A stretch of DNA of 64,000 nt from Chryseobacterium sp. PMSZPI (GCF_002835665.1 NZ_PIZV01000002.1:115097-179096); one strand, 5' to 3'; positions 34,851 to 44,431 are shown, counted from the stretch's first letter. The notes: generated by a model from the sequence alone, not told the origin. Translations and numbers: made by a program.

Positions 34851-35471
34851 CTATAAATCTTTCATCAAGGTTTTTTTCTCTGCAATTTGGGTTTCAATTT
34901 TGTTTTTGGCAGCAGTCCATTCATCATCTAGAATGCTATAATATGCTGCATTTCTCGTAGTACCGTCATTTTGAATACGGTCTTTTCTTAAAATTCCTTC
35001 AAACACACCTCCAATTTTCTCAATGGCTTTTCTGGATCTGAAATTAGTGTCTTTGGTTTTTAATTGTACTCTGTTGGCCTTTAACGTTTCAAAACAAAAC
35101 CTGAGCAGCAGTAGTTTACATTCTAAATTAATTGTTGTTCCCCAAAATTCTTTAGTTATCCATGTCCATCCGATTTCCAGTTTTTTATCTGAAGGATAGA
35201 TCTCGAAAAATCTTGTAGATCCTATGAGTTTTTGGGTTTCTTTATGTAGGATGGCAAAGGGATATTGTTTCCCGGATTCTCTTTCTGATAATGCCAGTTC
35301 ATAATTTTTATCAAAAAGCACTTTTTCTGAACAGTCGGTAGGAATTAGCTCCCAAAGTTCTTTATCAGATGCCGCAATATATAATTCTTCAAAATGTTCT
35401 TTTTCCAGAGGAATCAAATCAATTGTAGTTCCTTTTAAAATAGTGGGATGTGAAATCCATTTTTCAATCAT
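34851..35471 (-). CDS. GNAT acetyltransferase, RimJ/RimL-like
   Basis: A 206-residue cytoplasmic protein. The start LKGTTIDLIPLEKEHFEELY is typical of RimJ/RimL-type enzymes. LEIGWTWITKEFWGTTINLECK contains the acetyl-CoA loop, degenerate in glycine content (GTTINLE), and LKTKDTNFRSRKAIEKIGG is motif B. It closes with FEGILRKDRI...DEW, also typical. Members acetylate alpha-amino groups of ribosomal proteins or small substrates; this one is unassigned. It leads a two-gene unit with DUF1569. Confidence 0.88.
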   Translation of the reverse strand: MIEKWISHPTILKGTTIDLIPLEKEHFEELYIAASDKELWELIPTDCSEKVLFDKNYELALSERESGKQYPFAILHKETQKLIGSTRFFEIYPSDKKLEIGWTWITKEFWGTTINLECKLLLLRFCFETLKANRVQLKTKDTNFRSRKAIEKIGGVFEGILRKDRIQNDGTTRNAAYYSILDDEWTAAKNKIETQIAEKKTLMKDL

Positions 35472-35541
35472 AATGAATACTTTTTGATAACAAATTTAAT
35501 GAAAAATAGAAAATAATAGAATATTGTTGCATGACAAACCT

Positions 35542-35615
35542 TAATAAAGTGGTTTAAACTTTATAAACAATAGAAGCTTTCATTTTAAAAACACTTTAGT
35601 TCACTTAAGTAAGTT
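35542..35615 (-). repeat. Dispersed 70-bp repeat, copy 2 (opposite orientation)
   Basis: This is the reverse complement of the repeat at 30603-30673, sharing gtttataaagtttaaac and taagtgaa cores. It lies upstream of the GNAT gene and downstream of the AraC gene. The rest of the 35472-35728 spacer has no gene. Confidence 0.65.
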
Positions 35616-35728
35616 GATTTACAACGATTCCGTAGAAAAGTCCACATCAGATGAAAATCAACGATTTTCACAAAGCTTAGGTGTCCTTATTACACATAAG
35701 GCACGGCAGTAAAAAAAACTTAAGTGGT

Positions 35729-36574
35729 TTATTTTTTTATCTTATAGTTTTCTCTGTAAGTATTTGCTGTAATACCTGTACAACGTCTGAAATATCTGCA
35801 AAAAAGAGAAGGGTCCACAAATTGAAGATGATTACTGATTTCTTTAATGGACAAAGATGTTGTTTTAAGCAGCTCCTGTGCATGTTTTATAACTCTGTAA
35901 CTTATCCATTGTTTAATCGGCTTTCCGGTTTCTTTTTTTATTAAGCTGCTTAAATATTGAGGGGAAAGATGAAGTTGATCAGAATAGAATAAAACACTTC
36001 TTTGTAAATGGCCATGCTCATTTAGCAATTTAAAAAAATATTCTAAAATGTCCTGACTTCTTGATTGTAAAAGGCTGTTATTTTTAATGACGGGTAAATA
36101 AAGTTTGGAAATAAGTTCAAATAAAGCATACAATAAATACTGAACAGCCTCTACTGTACTTTCTTCTGTTGTTTTAGAATGGTAATCCCTGATAAGTTTT
36201 ACAGTAGACCATATCAGTTTTCCGGCAGGGGCTTCCGTTTCCATGACCGGATTAAACTTGATTTCATCACTGGCAAGAAGTACGGTCAAAAAGCTATAAG
36301 TACTGATAAAGTCCAGGGAAATAAAGAATACTACAAAATCTAGCTCGTTATTAGAGGAAACATTTATGATATCTGTATCCGGTAGTAGCATTATTACAGA
36401 GTTCTTTTTACTATGAAATAGAAATTCGTTACTTTGAATACTCATTTCACCTTTTGATACGAAGCAAAGTAAAAGCTTATTGACTCTATTGGCATTTTTT
36501 CGGAATTCAATAATATTGCTTGCTTTATATTTTTCAATACATAACCCTTCGAAATTTGGTTTAATATCTATCAT
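35729..36574 (-). CDS. AraC family transcriptional regulator
   Basis: A 281-residue regulator. The N-terminal 160 residues form a cupin-type sensing domain (NRVNKLLLCFVSKGEMSIQ and the LLPDTDIINVSS strand). The C-terminal 100 residues form a double HTH with LSPQYLSSLIKKETGKPIKQ and SIKEISNHLQFVDPSLFCRYFRRCTGITANTYR (shown in part here). It is transcribed away from an MFS transporter gene that starts about 200 bp to the right, so it most likely regulates that gene. The effector is unknown. Confidence 0.9.
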   Translation of the reverse strand: MIDIKPNFEGLCIEKYKASNIIEFRKNANRVNKLLLCFVSKGEMSIQSNEFLFHSKKNSVIMLLPDTDIINVSSNNELDFVVFFISLDFISTYSFLTVLLASDEIKFNPVMETEAPAGKLIWSTVKLIRDYHSKTTEESTVEAVQYLLYALFELISKLYLPVIKNNSLLQSRSQDILEYFFKLLNEHGHLQRSVLFYSDQLHLSPQYLSSLIKKETGKPIKQWISYRVIKHAQELLKTTSLSIKEISNHLQFVDPSLFCRYFRRCTGITANTYRENYKIKK

Positions 36575-36778
36575 TGTATCAGTTAATTATTGATTGGGAT
36601 GAAACGGTTTCTAAGGATATTATATTACTAAGATGAACCTATGGACAAATGTAAGCAGTTAATTTTTCTTTTTAAAAGCATTGTTTAAAATGGAATATAA
36701 AATATCAAAAATGGAATATATTTTATTGGATGGCTGTTGTTAACTTCGCAGTCGGAAATATTAATCAAATACGATATA

Positions 36779-37942
36779 ATGCAAGACACGGAATCTTATA
36801 ATGCGAAAATGCCAACAGCCTGTTTTTTACTTTTCTTTGCCCATGGGCTTGTTTTTTCTTCATGGGCAAGTAGAATTCCGATTATCAAAAATGCACTTTC
36901 AATCAATGAGGCAGAATTGGGTACCCTTTTACTTTTGATGCCGATTGGGCAGCTTTCTACGATGGTGTTGTCCGGAAAGTTAATTAGTAAATACGGAAGC
37001 AGTTGGATTATTAAAAAATGTTTTCTTCTATATTCCGTCTTTCTTTTGTTGATTGCTATTTCACCTTCTTACTGGACCTTAGCTGTTGTTTTGTTTTTCT
37101 TTGGGGTTTCCGGAAACTTATGCAATATTGCAATCAATACACAGGCTATTGAGGTTGAGTCTATTACTAAAAGGGAGCTTTTGGCATCTTATCATGGTGC
37201 ATGGTGTTTCGCTGGATTGGCAGGTGCTTTGATTGGATTGTTCATGATCAATATGGAAATAGATACTCTTTATCATTTCATATTTACTTTCATTCTTGTA
37301 GTATCACTCTGGTTCTATAGTAAAAATCATCTTACCAATAAAATTCATAAGGTTGAACCACAAAAACAATCTATTTTTAAATCAGTTAATCCCACATTGA
37401 TAGGTTTAGGAATCATTGGATTTCTAAGCATGGCTATTGAAGGCGCGATGTTTGATTGGAGCGGAGTATACTTCCAAAACATTGTAAAAGCTCCGGAAAA
37501 ATTTGTTATACTGGGGTATACCAGTTTTATTTTGATGATGACTTTAGGGAGATTTTTAGGAAATCGTGTTATTGAAAAATATGGAAAAAAAATAATTTTA
37601 CAAGGTTGTGGAGTTTTGATGAGTGGTGGTTTATTCATAAGTGTTTTCTTTCCTCAGTTATGGGTGTGCATCATCGCTTTTATGATCATTGGTCTTGGTA
37701 GTTCTTTAAGTGTTCCTTCTGTCTACAGTACAGTAGGTAAAGTAAGTAAAGTAGCACCGAGTATTGCATTGTCTTTTGTGTCCAGCATTTCGTTTCTCGG
37801 ATTTTTAATAGGGCCACCTCTTATCGGATATATTGCTGAAGGGTTTGATCTCAGGTATTCTTACGGACTTTTTGCATGTTTTGGAATTGTATTAACGATT
37901 ATCGTCGGACAAATGGAGATATTTAGAGATAAAGGCTTATAA
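36779..37942 (+). CDS. MFS transporter, YbjJ/FucP-like
   Basis: A 387-residue inner-membrane protein with about twelve transmembrane helices. The first helix has FAHGLVFSSWASRIPIIKNAL, followed by ELGTLLLLMPIGQLSTM, a start typical of the YbjJ-like MFS group. FGVSGNLCNIAINTQAIEVE matches the fourth-fifth helix signature. I prefer the ATG at 36779 over an upstream TTG. It is divergent from the AraC gene (about 200 bp shared upstream region), so the pair is a likely regulator-transporter unit. Its substrate is unknown. Confidence 0.88.
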   Translation: MQDTESYNAKMPTACFLLFFAHGLVFSSWASRIPIIKNALSINEAELGTLLLLMPIGQLSTMVLSGKLISKYGSSWIIKKCFLLYSVFLLLIAISPSYWTLAVVLFFFGVSGNLCNIAINTQAIEVESITKRELLASYHGAWCFAGLAGALIGLFMINMEIDTLYHFIFTFILVVSLWFYSKNHLTNKIHKVEPQKQSIFKSVNPTLIGLGIIGFLSMAIEGAMFDWSGVYFQNIVKAPEKFVILGYTSFILMMTLGRFLGNRVIEKYGKKIILQGCGVLMSGGLFISVFFPQLWVCIIAFMIIGLGSSLSVPSVYSTVGKVSKVAPSIALSFVSSISFLGFLIGPPLIGYIAEGFDLRYSYGLFACFGIVLTIIVGQMEIFRDKGL

Positions 37943-38108
37943 TTTTCTGTATTATATCTTATTGTATTGTTTTTTAGCTTTTTTAATTTGTTTTATTGAT
38001 TGTTTTTTAATTAATATGTATTTTTTTGTTAAAATGATATTATTTTTTATTCACGATGTGCAGAGTTAATGTTTGAGTTCGTAAATTAGGGGAAACAAAA
38101 ACACAACC

Positions 38109-39848
38109 ATGATTCTTAAAAAAACATTTTGTATTCTTCTTTTCTTTTGTTTAAAATTTTATGCTCAAGATAAAGTTTTTTCGAAAGAATCTCTGGAAAT
38201 CGACAACCTGATAAAAAAAGACAAATGGGATCTTGTACATCTTAAGCTGAATAATGAGAATATAAACTTTCAGCGGGTTTCTAAGTACGATCTTAAATAT
38301 CATTTATTAATCAAATTAGACTCTGCATCCGTTTTGTACAGAAAAGGGAAGTATGAAGAGTCAAAGCAAGCTGTATTGACTACACTGGATGAAATTCAGC
38401 ATTATAAAAATAAGTTGGGTCTGACTTATTATGAAGGGCTTAAACAGATGGGTATCGCCCGATTATTTTATATTGAAAAAAGATCGGGAAATATTGTACA
38501 AGCCGTGAAATATCTCAATTCTTTCTCACAAGGAATGAGCCCTATTTACAGAAAAAAGCAAACAATATTTTATGCCGTAGCTTATATGGAATTGGGGAAT
38601 TACGAAAAAGGGATAGAGATGTTAAATGCCCGCTTGAAAAATTTTCATGAAGATCAAGGCAATCACCTATACAATTCTTTTATCAAAAAGCAGGAAGTAG
38701 CAGCTACTTATAATACCAAAGGAGAGGCTTTTATCAAATGGTATAAGGATACGGGGAATAAAGGGCTCTTAGATTCTGCCCAGAATAATTTTAATAAAGC
38801 ATATGGTATTGTAAAAGATTCATCCTATTCCAAATCATTGAATCTTTGCTGGCAAGCAGAGATTGTTTTATTAAGAAAACAATATCATCATTCGCAAGTA
38901 TTATTTAATCGATGTGAAAAAGATGCAGTATTAATGTCTAGGAATTTTTCCAGAGAGGCTGTTTGGTTGGGAAAAGCAGAGATTTATACTTTTACGAAAA
39001 AAACAGATTCGGCTTTCCATTATATTAATAAATTATATGATGAAAATTCCTTTGCCAAAAACACTTCCGAAAACAAGCTGAAAATATATTATTTGCTCAG
39101 TATCAACTATGAAAATCTGGATGATAGCAAAAATGCCTATAAATTTGCTAAGCTGAGTTTATCTGAAATGGAGAAAAAGAAACAGCAAAATATCTCTAGC
39201 AGAAAGGTTCTAGGGCTATATGAACAACAGGAAATAAAGTCGTCAGCAAAAGAAATGATTCAGGAAGATCACCGTCAGATATTCTTATGGATAGGCCTCA
39301 TTCTTATCATAGGTCTGATGAGTTCCGCGGCGTTCTTTATATATTTCAAAAGAAAGAAAAAAACAGGTGTTGAGCAGCACGCAGTGATAATTGAAACTAA
39401 GGAAGAATTGCTTTCTGAAAAAAATAACGGGACAACAGCTCTGGATAATGAACTTGTTGCCCGTATTTTAAGAAAATTAGAAGGAATGGAAGTCTCCGAA
39501 AAGTTTCTCTCTAATAACTTTAAATTAGCTAACGTAACAAAGCAGCTTAACACAAATACCGCCTATCTGTCTCAGATTATCAACCAATATAAAGGTGTGT
39601 CATTTTCAGAATATGTAAATAATCTGAGAATTCATTATGTACTTACACAACTCAAAGAAAGTCCGAAATTTAGAAGATATACGATAAGGACTATGGCTGA
39701 AGAAGTGGGATATAAAAGCTCAACAACCTTCATTAAAGCATTTAAAGATAGACTTAAAATGACTCCTTCAGACTATATTAAGCAGTTAGAAAATGATCCG
39801 GTAAAACCGAATGAACAGCCATTTTTCGAAACCTTGAAACTAGAGTAG
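38109..39848 (+). CDS. TPR-transmembrane-AraC sensor-regulator
   Basis: A 579-residue protein common in Chryseobacterium relatives. A short signal peptide ends near FYAQ (about 19). The extracytoplasmic part (20-385) is all-helical with tetratricopeptide-like repeats. One transmembrane helix is at about 395-416 (IFLWIGLILIIGLMSSAAFFIYF). The cytoplasmic tail has an AraC-type HTH from about 460 (TKQLNTNTAYLSQIINQYKG and TMAEEVGYKSSTTFIKAFKD). It would sense something outside the membrane and bind DNA inside as a one-component regulator. Signal and target genes are unknown. Confidence 0.9.
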   Translation: MILKKTFCILLFFCLKFYAQDKVFSKESLEIDNLIKKDKWDLVHLKLNNENINFQRVSKYDLKYHLLIKLDSASVLYRKGKYEESKQAVLTTLDEIQHYKNKLGLTYYEGLKQMGIARLFYIEKRSGNIVQAVKYLNSFSQGMSPIYRKKQTIFYAVAYMELGNYEKGIEMLNARLKNFHEDQGNHLYNSFIKKQEVAATYNTKGEAFIKWYKDTGNKGLLDSAQNNFNKAYGIVKDSSYSKSLNLCWQAEIVLLRKQYHHSQVLFNRCEKDAVLMSRNFSREAVWLGKAEIYTFTKKTDSAFHYINKLYDENSFAKNTSENKLKIYYLLSINYENLDDSKNAYKFAKLSLSEMEKKKQQNISSRKVLGLYEQQEIKSSAKEMIQEDHRQIFLWIGLILIIGLMSSAAFFIYFKRKKKTGVEQHAVIIETKEELLSEKNNGTTALDNELVARILRKLEGMEVSEKFLSNNFKLANVTKQLNTNTAYLSQIINQYKGVSFSEYVNNLRIHYVLTQLKESPKFRRYTIRTMAEEVGYKSSTTFIKAFKDRLKMTPSDYIKQLENDPVKPNEQPFFETLKLE

Positions 39849-39875
39849 ACCAATCATCGATTAGCCGGAATAAAA

Positions 39876-40265
39876 CTATATCCATTTCTCTATGAGATGA
39901 AACCATAGTGCTTTTTCTTGAGTAAGAAGAAAGACAGCTGATGATGATCGTTGGTTGGAGACTGTTCCTGTAATCTGTATTTCTGTGAATGTAGCTAAAC
40001 CATGGTCATTAGAATAATGGATTTCAACATCTTCAATCTGAACACTGCGGTCAGGAAATTGCCCAAATACGGTTGGAAGCCAATCCGAGAACATGGCGAG
40101 TGTTATGGAGACTCCATCTCCGTTGAGCATACTAAAGTCAGAGGAAAAGCCAGACATAATAGTCTCATATAATAGTTTCTGGTCTTGTGTTTCACCTCGG
40201 AACCATTTTTCAATGTTCCTGCAAAAATTTTCTAATTCTTTACTGATTTTTTCTTTGTTGTTCAT
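39876..40265 (-). CDS. SnoaL/NTF2-like small protein
   Basis: A 129-residue soluble protein with the cone-shaped NTF2-like fold pattern: an N-terminal helix (ISKELENFCRNIEKWF), then SGFSSDFSMLNGDG, a TLAMFSDWLPTVFGQFP helix and strands EDVEIHYSNDHGLATFTEIQITGT and ALWFHLIEKWI. DUF4440/SnoaL-type proteins cover isomerases, hydratases and binding proteins, so the function is open. I start at the ATG at 40265; the upstream extension is low complexity. A dispersed hairpin repeat lies immediately upstream of it. Confidence 0.65.
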   Translation of the reverse strand: MNNKEKISKELENFCRNIEKWFRGETQDQKLLYETIMSGFSSDFSMLNGDGVSITLAMFSDWLPTVFGQFPDRSVQIEDVEIHYSNDHGLATFTEIQITGTVSNQRSSSAVFLLTQEKALWFHLIEKWI

Positions 40266-40327
40266 CTTTTTAATATGTAAAGGTTTATGTTTTAATGTTA
40301 ATTTGAGATAGGATTTTAAATTTAAAT

Positions 40328-40418
40328 AGGTTTGAAGTTGGGAGTTATAAAAAATCAAGAATAACGATTATCTGTAATTTTAACTGAAAGTAACCTCCAG
40401 CTTCCAACTTCAAGCCTT
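40328..40418 (+). repeat. Dispersed hairpin repeat (ggtttgaagttggga type), copy A
   Basis: aggtttgaagttgggagtta at the left and taacctccagcttccaacttcaagcc at the right are near-complementary, so the 90-bp element folds into a long hairpin. It contains ataacgatta and aactgaaagtaac, also seen in copies at 42808-42932 and 51839-51977. Confidence 0.7.
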
Positions 40419-40443
40419 TTATACTAAATTCCTTACTCCGAAT

Positions 40444-41835
40444 TCAGGTCATTTTAGATGAAGTCATATATTTTTTTAGTTTGCTGTTCATCCATATTCC
40501 TATAATCTGAAAGACTCCAATCATTAAAATGGATAGGGCAAAGGCCTTGGTAAACCCCAGACTAGGGATTACATTGAAAAATAAGGTGCCAATAACCGCT
40601 CCTCCAACTACGCCACCTACCTGCATTCCTATACTTACAAGTCCTGAGGCTTGTCCGGCTTTATCTTTCGTTGTAAAAGTGATGGCGGTTCTCATGACGA
40701 CAGGCATAATGGTCCCGTGGCCCAATCCTGCTAAAAACAATGTAATATTCGTTATAAAAGAAGGTTTTTCCTGAAGATAAAAAACGAGTGCACTACAAAT
40801 GAAACCTGTCATTAATAATGCTAAACCTATGTAAATCATTTTATAAGTTACCAGTTTCGTTTTAGGAATCAAAAATGGTCCCAGGAAAAAAGCGATTCCG
40901 TATGGAACAATAGCCAGCCCTGTCTGCATAGAACTTTGATGGAGGAATTGCTGCAAATAATATGGATAGCAAATAAATAATCCCGAAGTGAAGTTATAAA
41001 AGAATAGAATGACTAAAGATAAAGCAAAAGGTTTATTTTGTAATAGAGTAGGATCAATCAGGATTGGTTTCTGTTTTTGTTGAAGATAGAGTTCGTATTT
41101 AAAAAAAGCAATCAATAAAGCTATACCTGCCAATAAAATCCCAAATATCCACCATATCCAATGGTATTTCTGTCCAAAAATAAGAGGACATATAAGCAGT
41201 AGCAGAGCAAGAATCAATAGTGCTGATCCTATAAAGTCGATTCCTGATTTTTCATTTTGTTGATTGCTGTCCATCGTGAAATGTATTCCTACGATACAGA
41301 CGATGGTCACCGGGACATTAACAAGGAATACAAGTTCCCAGGAAAAACTTCCCCAATGCATACTTAGTAATATTCCTCCAAGCAATTGCCCAATTACAGA
41401 AGCTAATCCAAATACCGAGCTGAAAAGACTTACCGCTTTAGGCTGTTCATGACTGTCAAATAAAACTTTTACTGAAGCCAATACTTGAGGGGCTAATAGT
41501 GATGCACCAATCCCCTGAAATAATCTTGAGATAATGAGCCATGTAATGTCTGATGAAAAGGCACAAGCAACAGATGAGAATAAAAAAGTATACAGTCCCA
41601 GTATGAAAATCTTTTTGCGACCATAGATATCTCCCAAACGACCTCCGCAAACAACAAGAGCAGCATAAGTAAGTCCATAAATGGCTACTACCATCTGCAA
41701 TTGATGATCGCTGGCCCTAAAAGCATTTTTTATAGAGGGGAGTGCCATATTGACAATAAAATAATCCAAAGGAGAAAGAAAAGCTCCGGCAATCAGAAAA
41801 TTTAAGGCTTGCCATCGCTTTGGATGAATGTTCAT
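40444..41835 (-). CDS. MFS transporter, DHA2 (EmrB/QacA) type
   Basis: A 463-residue inner-membrane protein with about fourteen transmembrane helices. PLDYFIVNMALPSIKNAF, then AIYGLTYAALVVCGGRLGDIYGRKK is the MFS motif A region, and GASLLAPQVLASVKVLF and PVTIVCIVG follow the DHA2 pattern, with SGLVSIGMQVGGVVGGAVIGTLFF in motif C-like helix 5/late regions. Members export drugs by proton antiport. The ATG at 41835 is used; a TTG lies 15 bp upstream. It is divergent from an AraC regulator gene starting at 41911, so expression is probably controlled by that protein. Confidence 0.9.
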   Translation of the reverse strand: MNIHPKRWQALNFLIAGAFLSPLDYFIVNMALPSIKNAFRASDHQLQMVVAIYGLTYAALVVCGGRLGDIYGRKKIFILGLYTFLFSSVACAFSSDITWLIISRLFQGIGASLLAPQVLASVKVLFDSHEQPKAVSLFSSVFGLASVIGQLLGGILLSMHWGSFSWELVFLVNVPVTIVCIVGIHFTMDSNQQNEKSGIDFIGSALLILALLLLICPLIFGQKYHWIWWIFGILLAGIALLIAFFKYELYLQQKQKPILIDPTLLQNKPFALSLVILFFYNFTSGLFICYPYYLQQFLHQSSMQTGLAIVPYGIAFFLGPFLIPKTKLVTYKMIYIGLALLMTGFICSALVFYLQEKPSFITNITLFLAGLGHGTIMPVVMRTAITFTTKDKAGQASGLVSIGMQVGGVVGGAVIGTLFFNVIPSLGFTKAFALSILMIGVFQIIGIWMNSKLKKYMTSSKMT

Positions 41836-41910
41836 ATTTTTTTTATGCAAAAATACCCTCTTAATATTATAAGAAAATTGTACTTTTAAAGGAAAAAATA
41901 GTGTGTAATA

Positions 41911-42759
41911 ATGAAAGGCTTACCTCTTGAAGGCATTAACGTTAAAGAAGTCCAATTGAAAGATGAAGAGATTGTTGTAGCAACCAAAGTTTCTCTTTCA
42001 TTTATTTATATCGTAAATGGAGATGGACATTTTATGTATGATGAGCGCAATATAGATTTTACAGGAGGTAAACTGTTTATTATCCCTCAACAGCAAGTTT
42101 ATCGTTTTAAAAGTAAAAAAGCGAAACTTATTGTAATACAATGTCCGATAGAATTTATTGATAAAATCCGTTTGGAGGCAGATCGCATTGAAAGTTGTGA
42201 AAATCTATATAAGTTGCAATATATCAGCAACAATTATCATGCAAGGGCAGGATGTATATTCAGAAATGAAAATGATGAACATTTTGCAGAAACCATTATC
42301 CTTCAGATTGCCAATGAATTTAAAAATAAAACGGAAGATTATCTGATTATCAGAAATTGTATTTCCATATTACTCAATCTGATTGCGCGAAATATCATTA
42401 GCAGTGAAACTTCTGATCTACAGGAAAACCGGAAAGCTTTCTCAATCATGAAAATTATCACTTACATTCAGCAGAATATAAAGGACAGAGAGAAAACAGG
42501 AATTCAGGTTATTGCTGATCACTTTGGTATTTCCGGCAACTATTTTGGTGAATATTTTAAGCAACAAACAGGGACTTCATATCAAGACTATTTATTAGAT
42601 TATCGACTTAAACTGGTAGAAACCTATTTAAAGTACAGCAGTGTACGACTGAGTGAGATTGCTTATGAACTTCAGTTTAGCGATGAAAGCCATCTTTCCA
42701 AACTTTTTAAAAAGTATAGGGGAATGACGCCAGGGGAATATCGGAAAAAGCAAAAATGA
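41911..42759 (+). CDS. AraC family transcriptional regulator
   Basis: A 282-residue regulator. Residues 1-150 form a cupin-like ligand domain (SFIYIVNGDGHFMYDERNID, GGKLFIIPQQQVYRF). The C-terminal double HTH includes IQVIADHFGISGNYFGEYFK and LSEIAYELQFSDESHLSKLFKKYRGMTPGEYR (motifs here quoted in part). It lies 75 bp from, and divergent to, the DHA2 exporter gene, suggesting it controls exporter expression. The inducing ligand is unknown. Confidence 0.92.
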   Translation: MKGLPLEGINVKEVQLKDEEIVVATKVSLSFIYIVNGDGHFMYDERNIDFTGGKLFIIPQQQVYRFKSKKAKLIVIQCPIEFIDKIRLEADRIESCENLYKLQYISNNYHARAGCIFRNENDEHFAETIILQIANEFKNKTEDYLIIRNCISILLNLIARNIISSETSDLQENRKAFSIMKIITYIQQNIKDREKTGIQVIADHFGISGNYFGEYFKQQTGTSYQDYLLDYRLKLVETYLKYSSVRLSEIAYELQFSDESHLSKLFKKYRGMTPGEYRKKQK

Positions 42760-42807
42760 TCTACTTGTTGTACATTTTGATATTTTAACATTAATTCGGA
42801 ATAATCA

Positions 42808-42932
42808 GTTTTGAAGCCGGAAGTGGTGAAGGTTATAAAGGATAACGATTCATCTTTTTTATTAATCTTAAGGCAAAAAGGTTTTCAGTCATTATAACTG
42901 AAAGTAACTTCCAGCTTCCTTCTTCCAGCCTT
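42808..42932 (+). repeat. Dispersed hairpin repeat, copy B
   Basis: gttttgaagccggaagtggtg on the left is complementary in part to taacttccagcttccttcttccagcc on the right. The interior shares ggataacgattcatc and ataactgaaagtaactt with copy A. It follows the stop of the AraC gene by 50 bp. Confidence 0.65.
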
Positions 42933-42957
42933 TATACTTAACTTAATTTAATCCAAA

Positions 42958-43203
42958 TTACAAAACCTGCAGGTCATTAAACAATTCAATAATTGCTGCA
43001 ATAAGCCCCTTTTCAATAGCCGGATTCGAAGAAGCATCGGGAACAAGAGCGCGTAAATTACCTTCATCATCCCGTTCAAAAATAACTTCCTGCCCATTAA
43101 TATCAACATAGAGCTTATATCCATAGGTAAATGTAGCAAGTCTTCCGTTGAGAATAAGTTCTTTACCTTTATAAGTCACAGGTAATTCTAAATTATGTTC
43201 CAT
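42958..43203 (-). CDS. Small conserved hypothetical protein
   Basis: An 81-residue soluble protein rich in short beta strands in its first 60 residues (LPVTYKGKELILNGRLATFT, LYVDINGQEVIFERDDEG) and ending in a helix (AIEKGLIAAIIELFNDLQ). The pattern looks like a real small protein rather than chance and resembles short hypotheticals of this phylum, but I know no function. The competing frame in the same area has no sensible composition. It stands alone between two repeat-rich spacers. Confidence 0.7.
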   Translation of the reverse strand: MEHNLELPVTYKGKELILNGRLATFTYGYKLYVDINGQEVIFERDDEGNLRALVPDASSNPAIEKGLIAAIIELFNDLQVL

Positions 43204-43338
43204 TCGCTTTAGCTTCTATGCATTTAAAATATGAGGCAAAGTTCGGAAATCTTATTCTAATTTATGCATATATCGATCGTAGAAATAAAACAAGATTTGC
43301 ATTGACTGCAAGTTTTTGCTAAAGAAGATATGATTTCT

Positions 43339-43653
43339 TTATTGACACGTAATTCTATATTCAAATTCTAGATTAGTGTAAGTTCCGGCATTGATATTTG
43401 TTGATAAACCTGTAGAACCCTTTCTGCCTACACTGCCGTTTCTACCACAATCATCATTATCAAATTTCTCTTCATTTCCGGTTTTTTGCCATTCTGTAGC
43501 AGAAATCAACTTCGGAGGTGTAGGAGGAATAACACTGGTATCAACAATGGTGTAAGTTGCTTTCCTTTCCCATTTTTGTTGTGTACATTCACAATCTTTA
43601 CCACTGCATCCAATTAAGAATATTCCGGAAACGATAATTATTATTTTTTTCAT
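43339..43653 (-). CDS. Small lipoprotein of unknown function
   Basis: A 104-residue protein starting with MKKIIIIVSGIFLIGCSG, a signal peptide with lipobox and Cys at about 16. The mature part has six more Cys (CECTQQ, DDCGRN and a C-terminal ITCQ), a pattern consistent with disulfides in the periplasm or at the surface. No family is recognised. It is a single gene followed at 43851 by the tRNA gene on the other strand. Confidence 0.7.
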   Translation of the reverse strand: MKKIIIIVSGIFLIGCSGKDCECTQQKWERKATYTIVDTSVIPPTPPKLISATEWQKTGNEEKFDNDDCGRNGSVGRKGSTGLSTNINAGTYTNLEFEYRITCQ

Positions 43654-43850
43654 GATTATTTTTTTGCAAAGAAATAAAAAAAATAGACACTAATTGGTGT
43701 TTTGTTTTAATTATTTTTTCTTTTAAGTTTTAGGCTCCACAAATTTTATCCTTTATCCCTATAAACCAATAAAATTGAATCAATACGATGGAATAAAATA
43801 AAAAATTGAAAGATCAGATTATCAATAATTTGTAATTTTAATACCTCAAA

Positions 43851-43922
43851 GGCCTCATAGTTCAATGGATAGAATAAAAGTTTCCTAAACTTTAGATCCA
43901 GGTTCGATCCCTGGTGGGGCTA
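43851..43922 (+). tRNA. tRNA-Arg (anticodon CCT)
   Basis: The 72-nt cloverleaf has an acceptor stem ggcctca/tggggct with two G-U pairs, discriminator A73, a D arm gttc/gaat, an anticodon stem aaagt/acttt with loop tt-CCT-aa (anticodon 43884-43886), and a T arm ccagg-ttcgatc-cctgg. It reads AGG codons. CCA is not encoded. It is the only tRNA in the window. Confidence 0.95.
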
Positions 43923-44431
43923 CAAATTTCCATTTAAACAATAGGTATTACAAAGATCACATTTAAAAAAAATCGAATATTGTTACAAAAAGAGGCTTTG
44001 CTTATGCATTAGAATATTAATCTTTAAATTTCACACCAAGAATTTCTATTATCTGGTGTTGTATTTTAGGAAGCAAACGCTGAATCAATTGTATTGTTTC
44101 TTTCCAAGCGAACGTATATCCACATTGCTAAATAGAAGGAAGTTCCGGAGTATTTAAAATTATTTAACTAAAAGAACCCGCTCTTTAGGAGCGAGTTCAG
44201 TAGATAAAACATCTCATTTTTTTAATTAGACAACAATAAAAAGCACAGCCGACAATGCTGTGCTTAAATTTTTATTTCAAATTTAATTGCAATTTCAAGG
44301 ATAAGAAAAGCAAAAAAAGTTTCCACTTCGATTTGTATTACATAGTAAATGTACTAATATTTTTAATACGAAATATGAATTTAATGTTAAAATTCACAAG
44401 TTATCCACATTTTATTGTGAGGAAGCTGAGA
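43923..44431. other. Spacer downstream of the tRNA with two hairpins and a possible gene remnant
   Basis: About 510 bases. A minus-strand open stretch (44017-44127, ending in TAA) encodes 36 residues resembling a protein end (KETIQLIQRLLPKIQ, ILGVKFKD) but has no start, with a TAG just upstream. Two hairpins follow, at 44174-44198 and 44241-44265. This may be the scar of a lost element next to the tRNA. Confidence 0.35.
44241..44275 (+). terminator. Terminator-like stem-loop
   Basis: AAGCACAGC (44241-44249) pairs with GCTGTGCTT (44257-44265) over a 7-nt loop, followed on the plus strand by AAATTTTTATTT. A second, imperfect hairpin is at 44174-44198. No plus-strand gene lies directly upstream, apart from the tRNA about 320 bp away. 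Confidence 0.6.
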
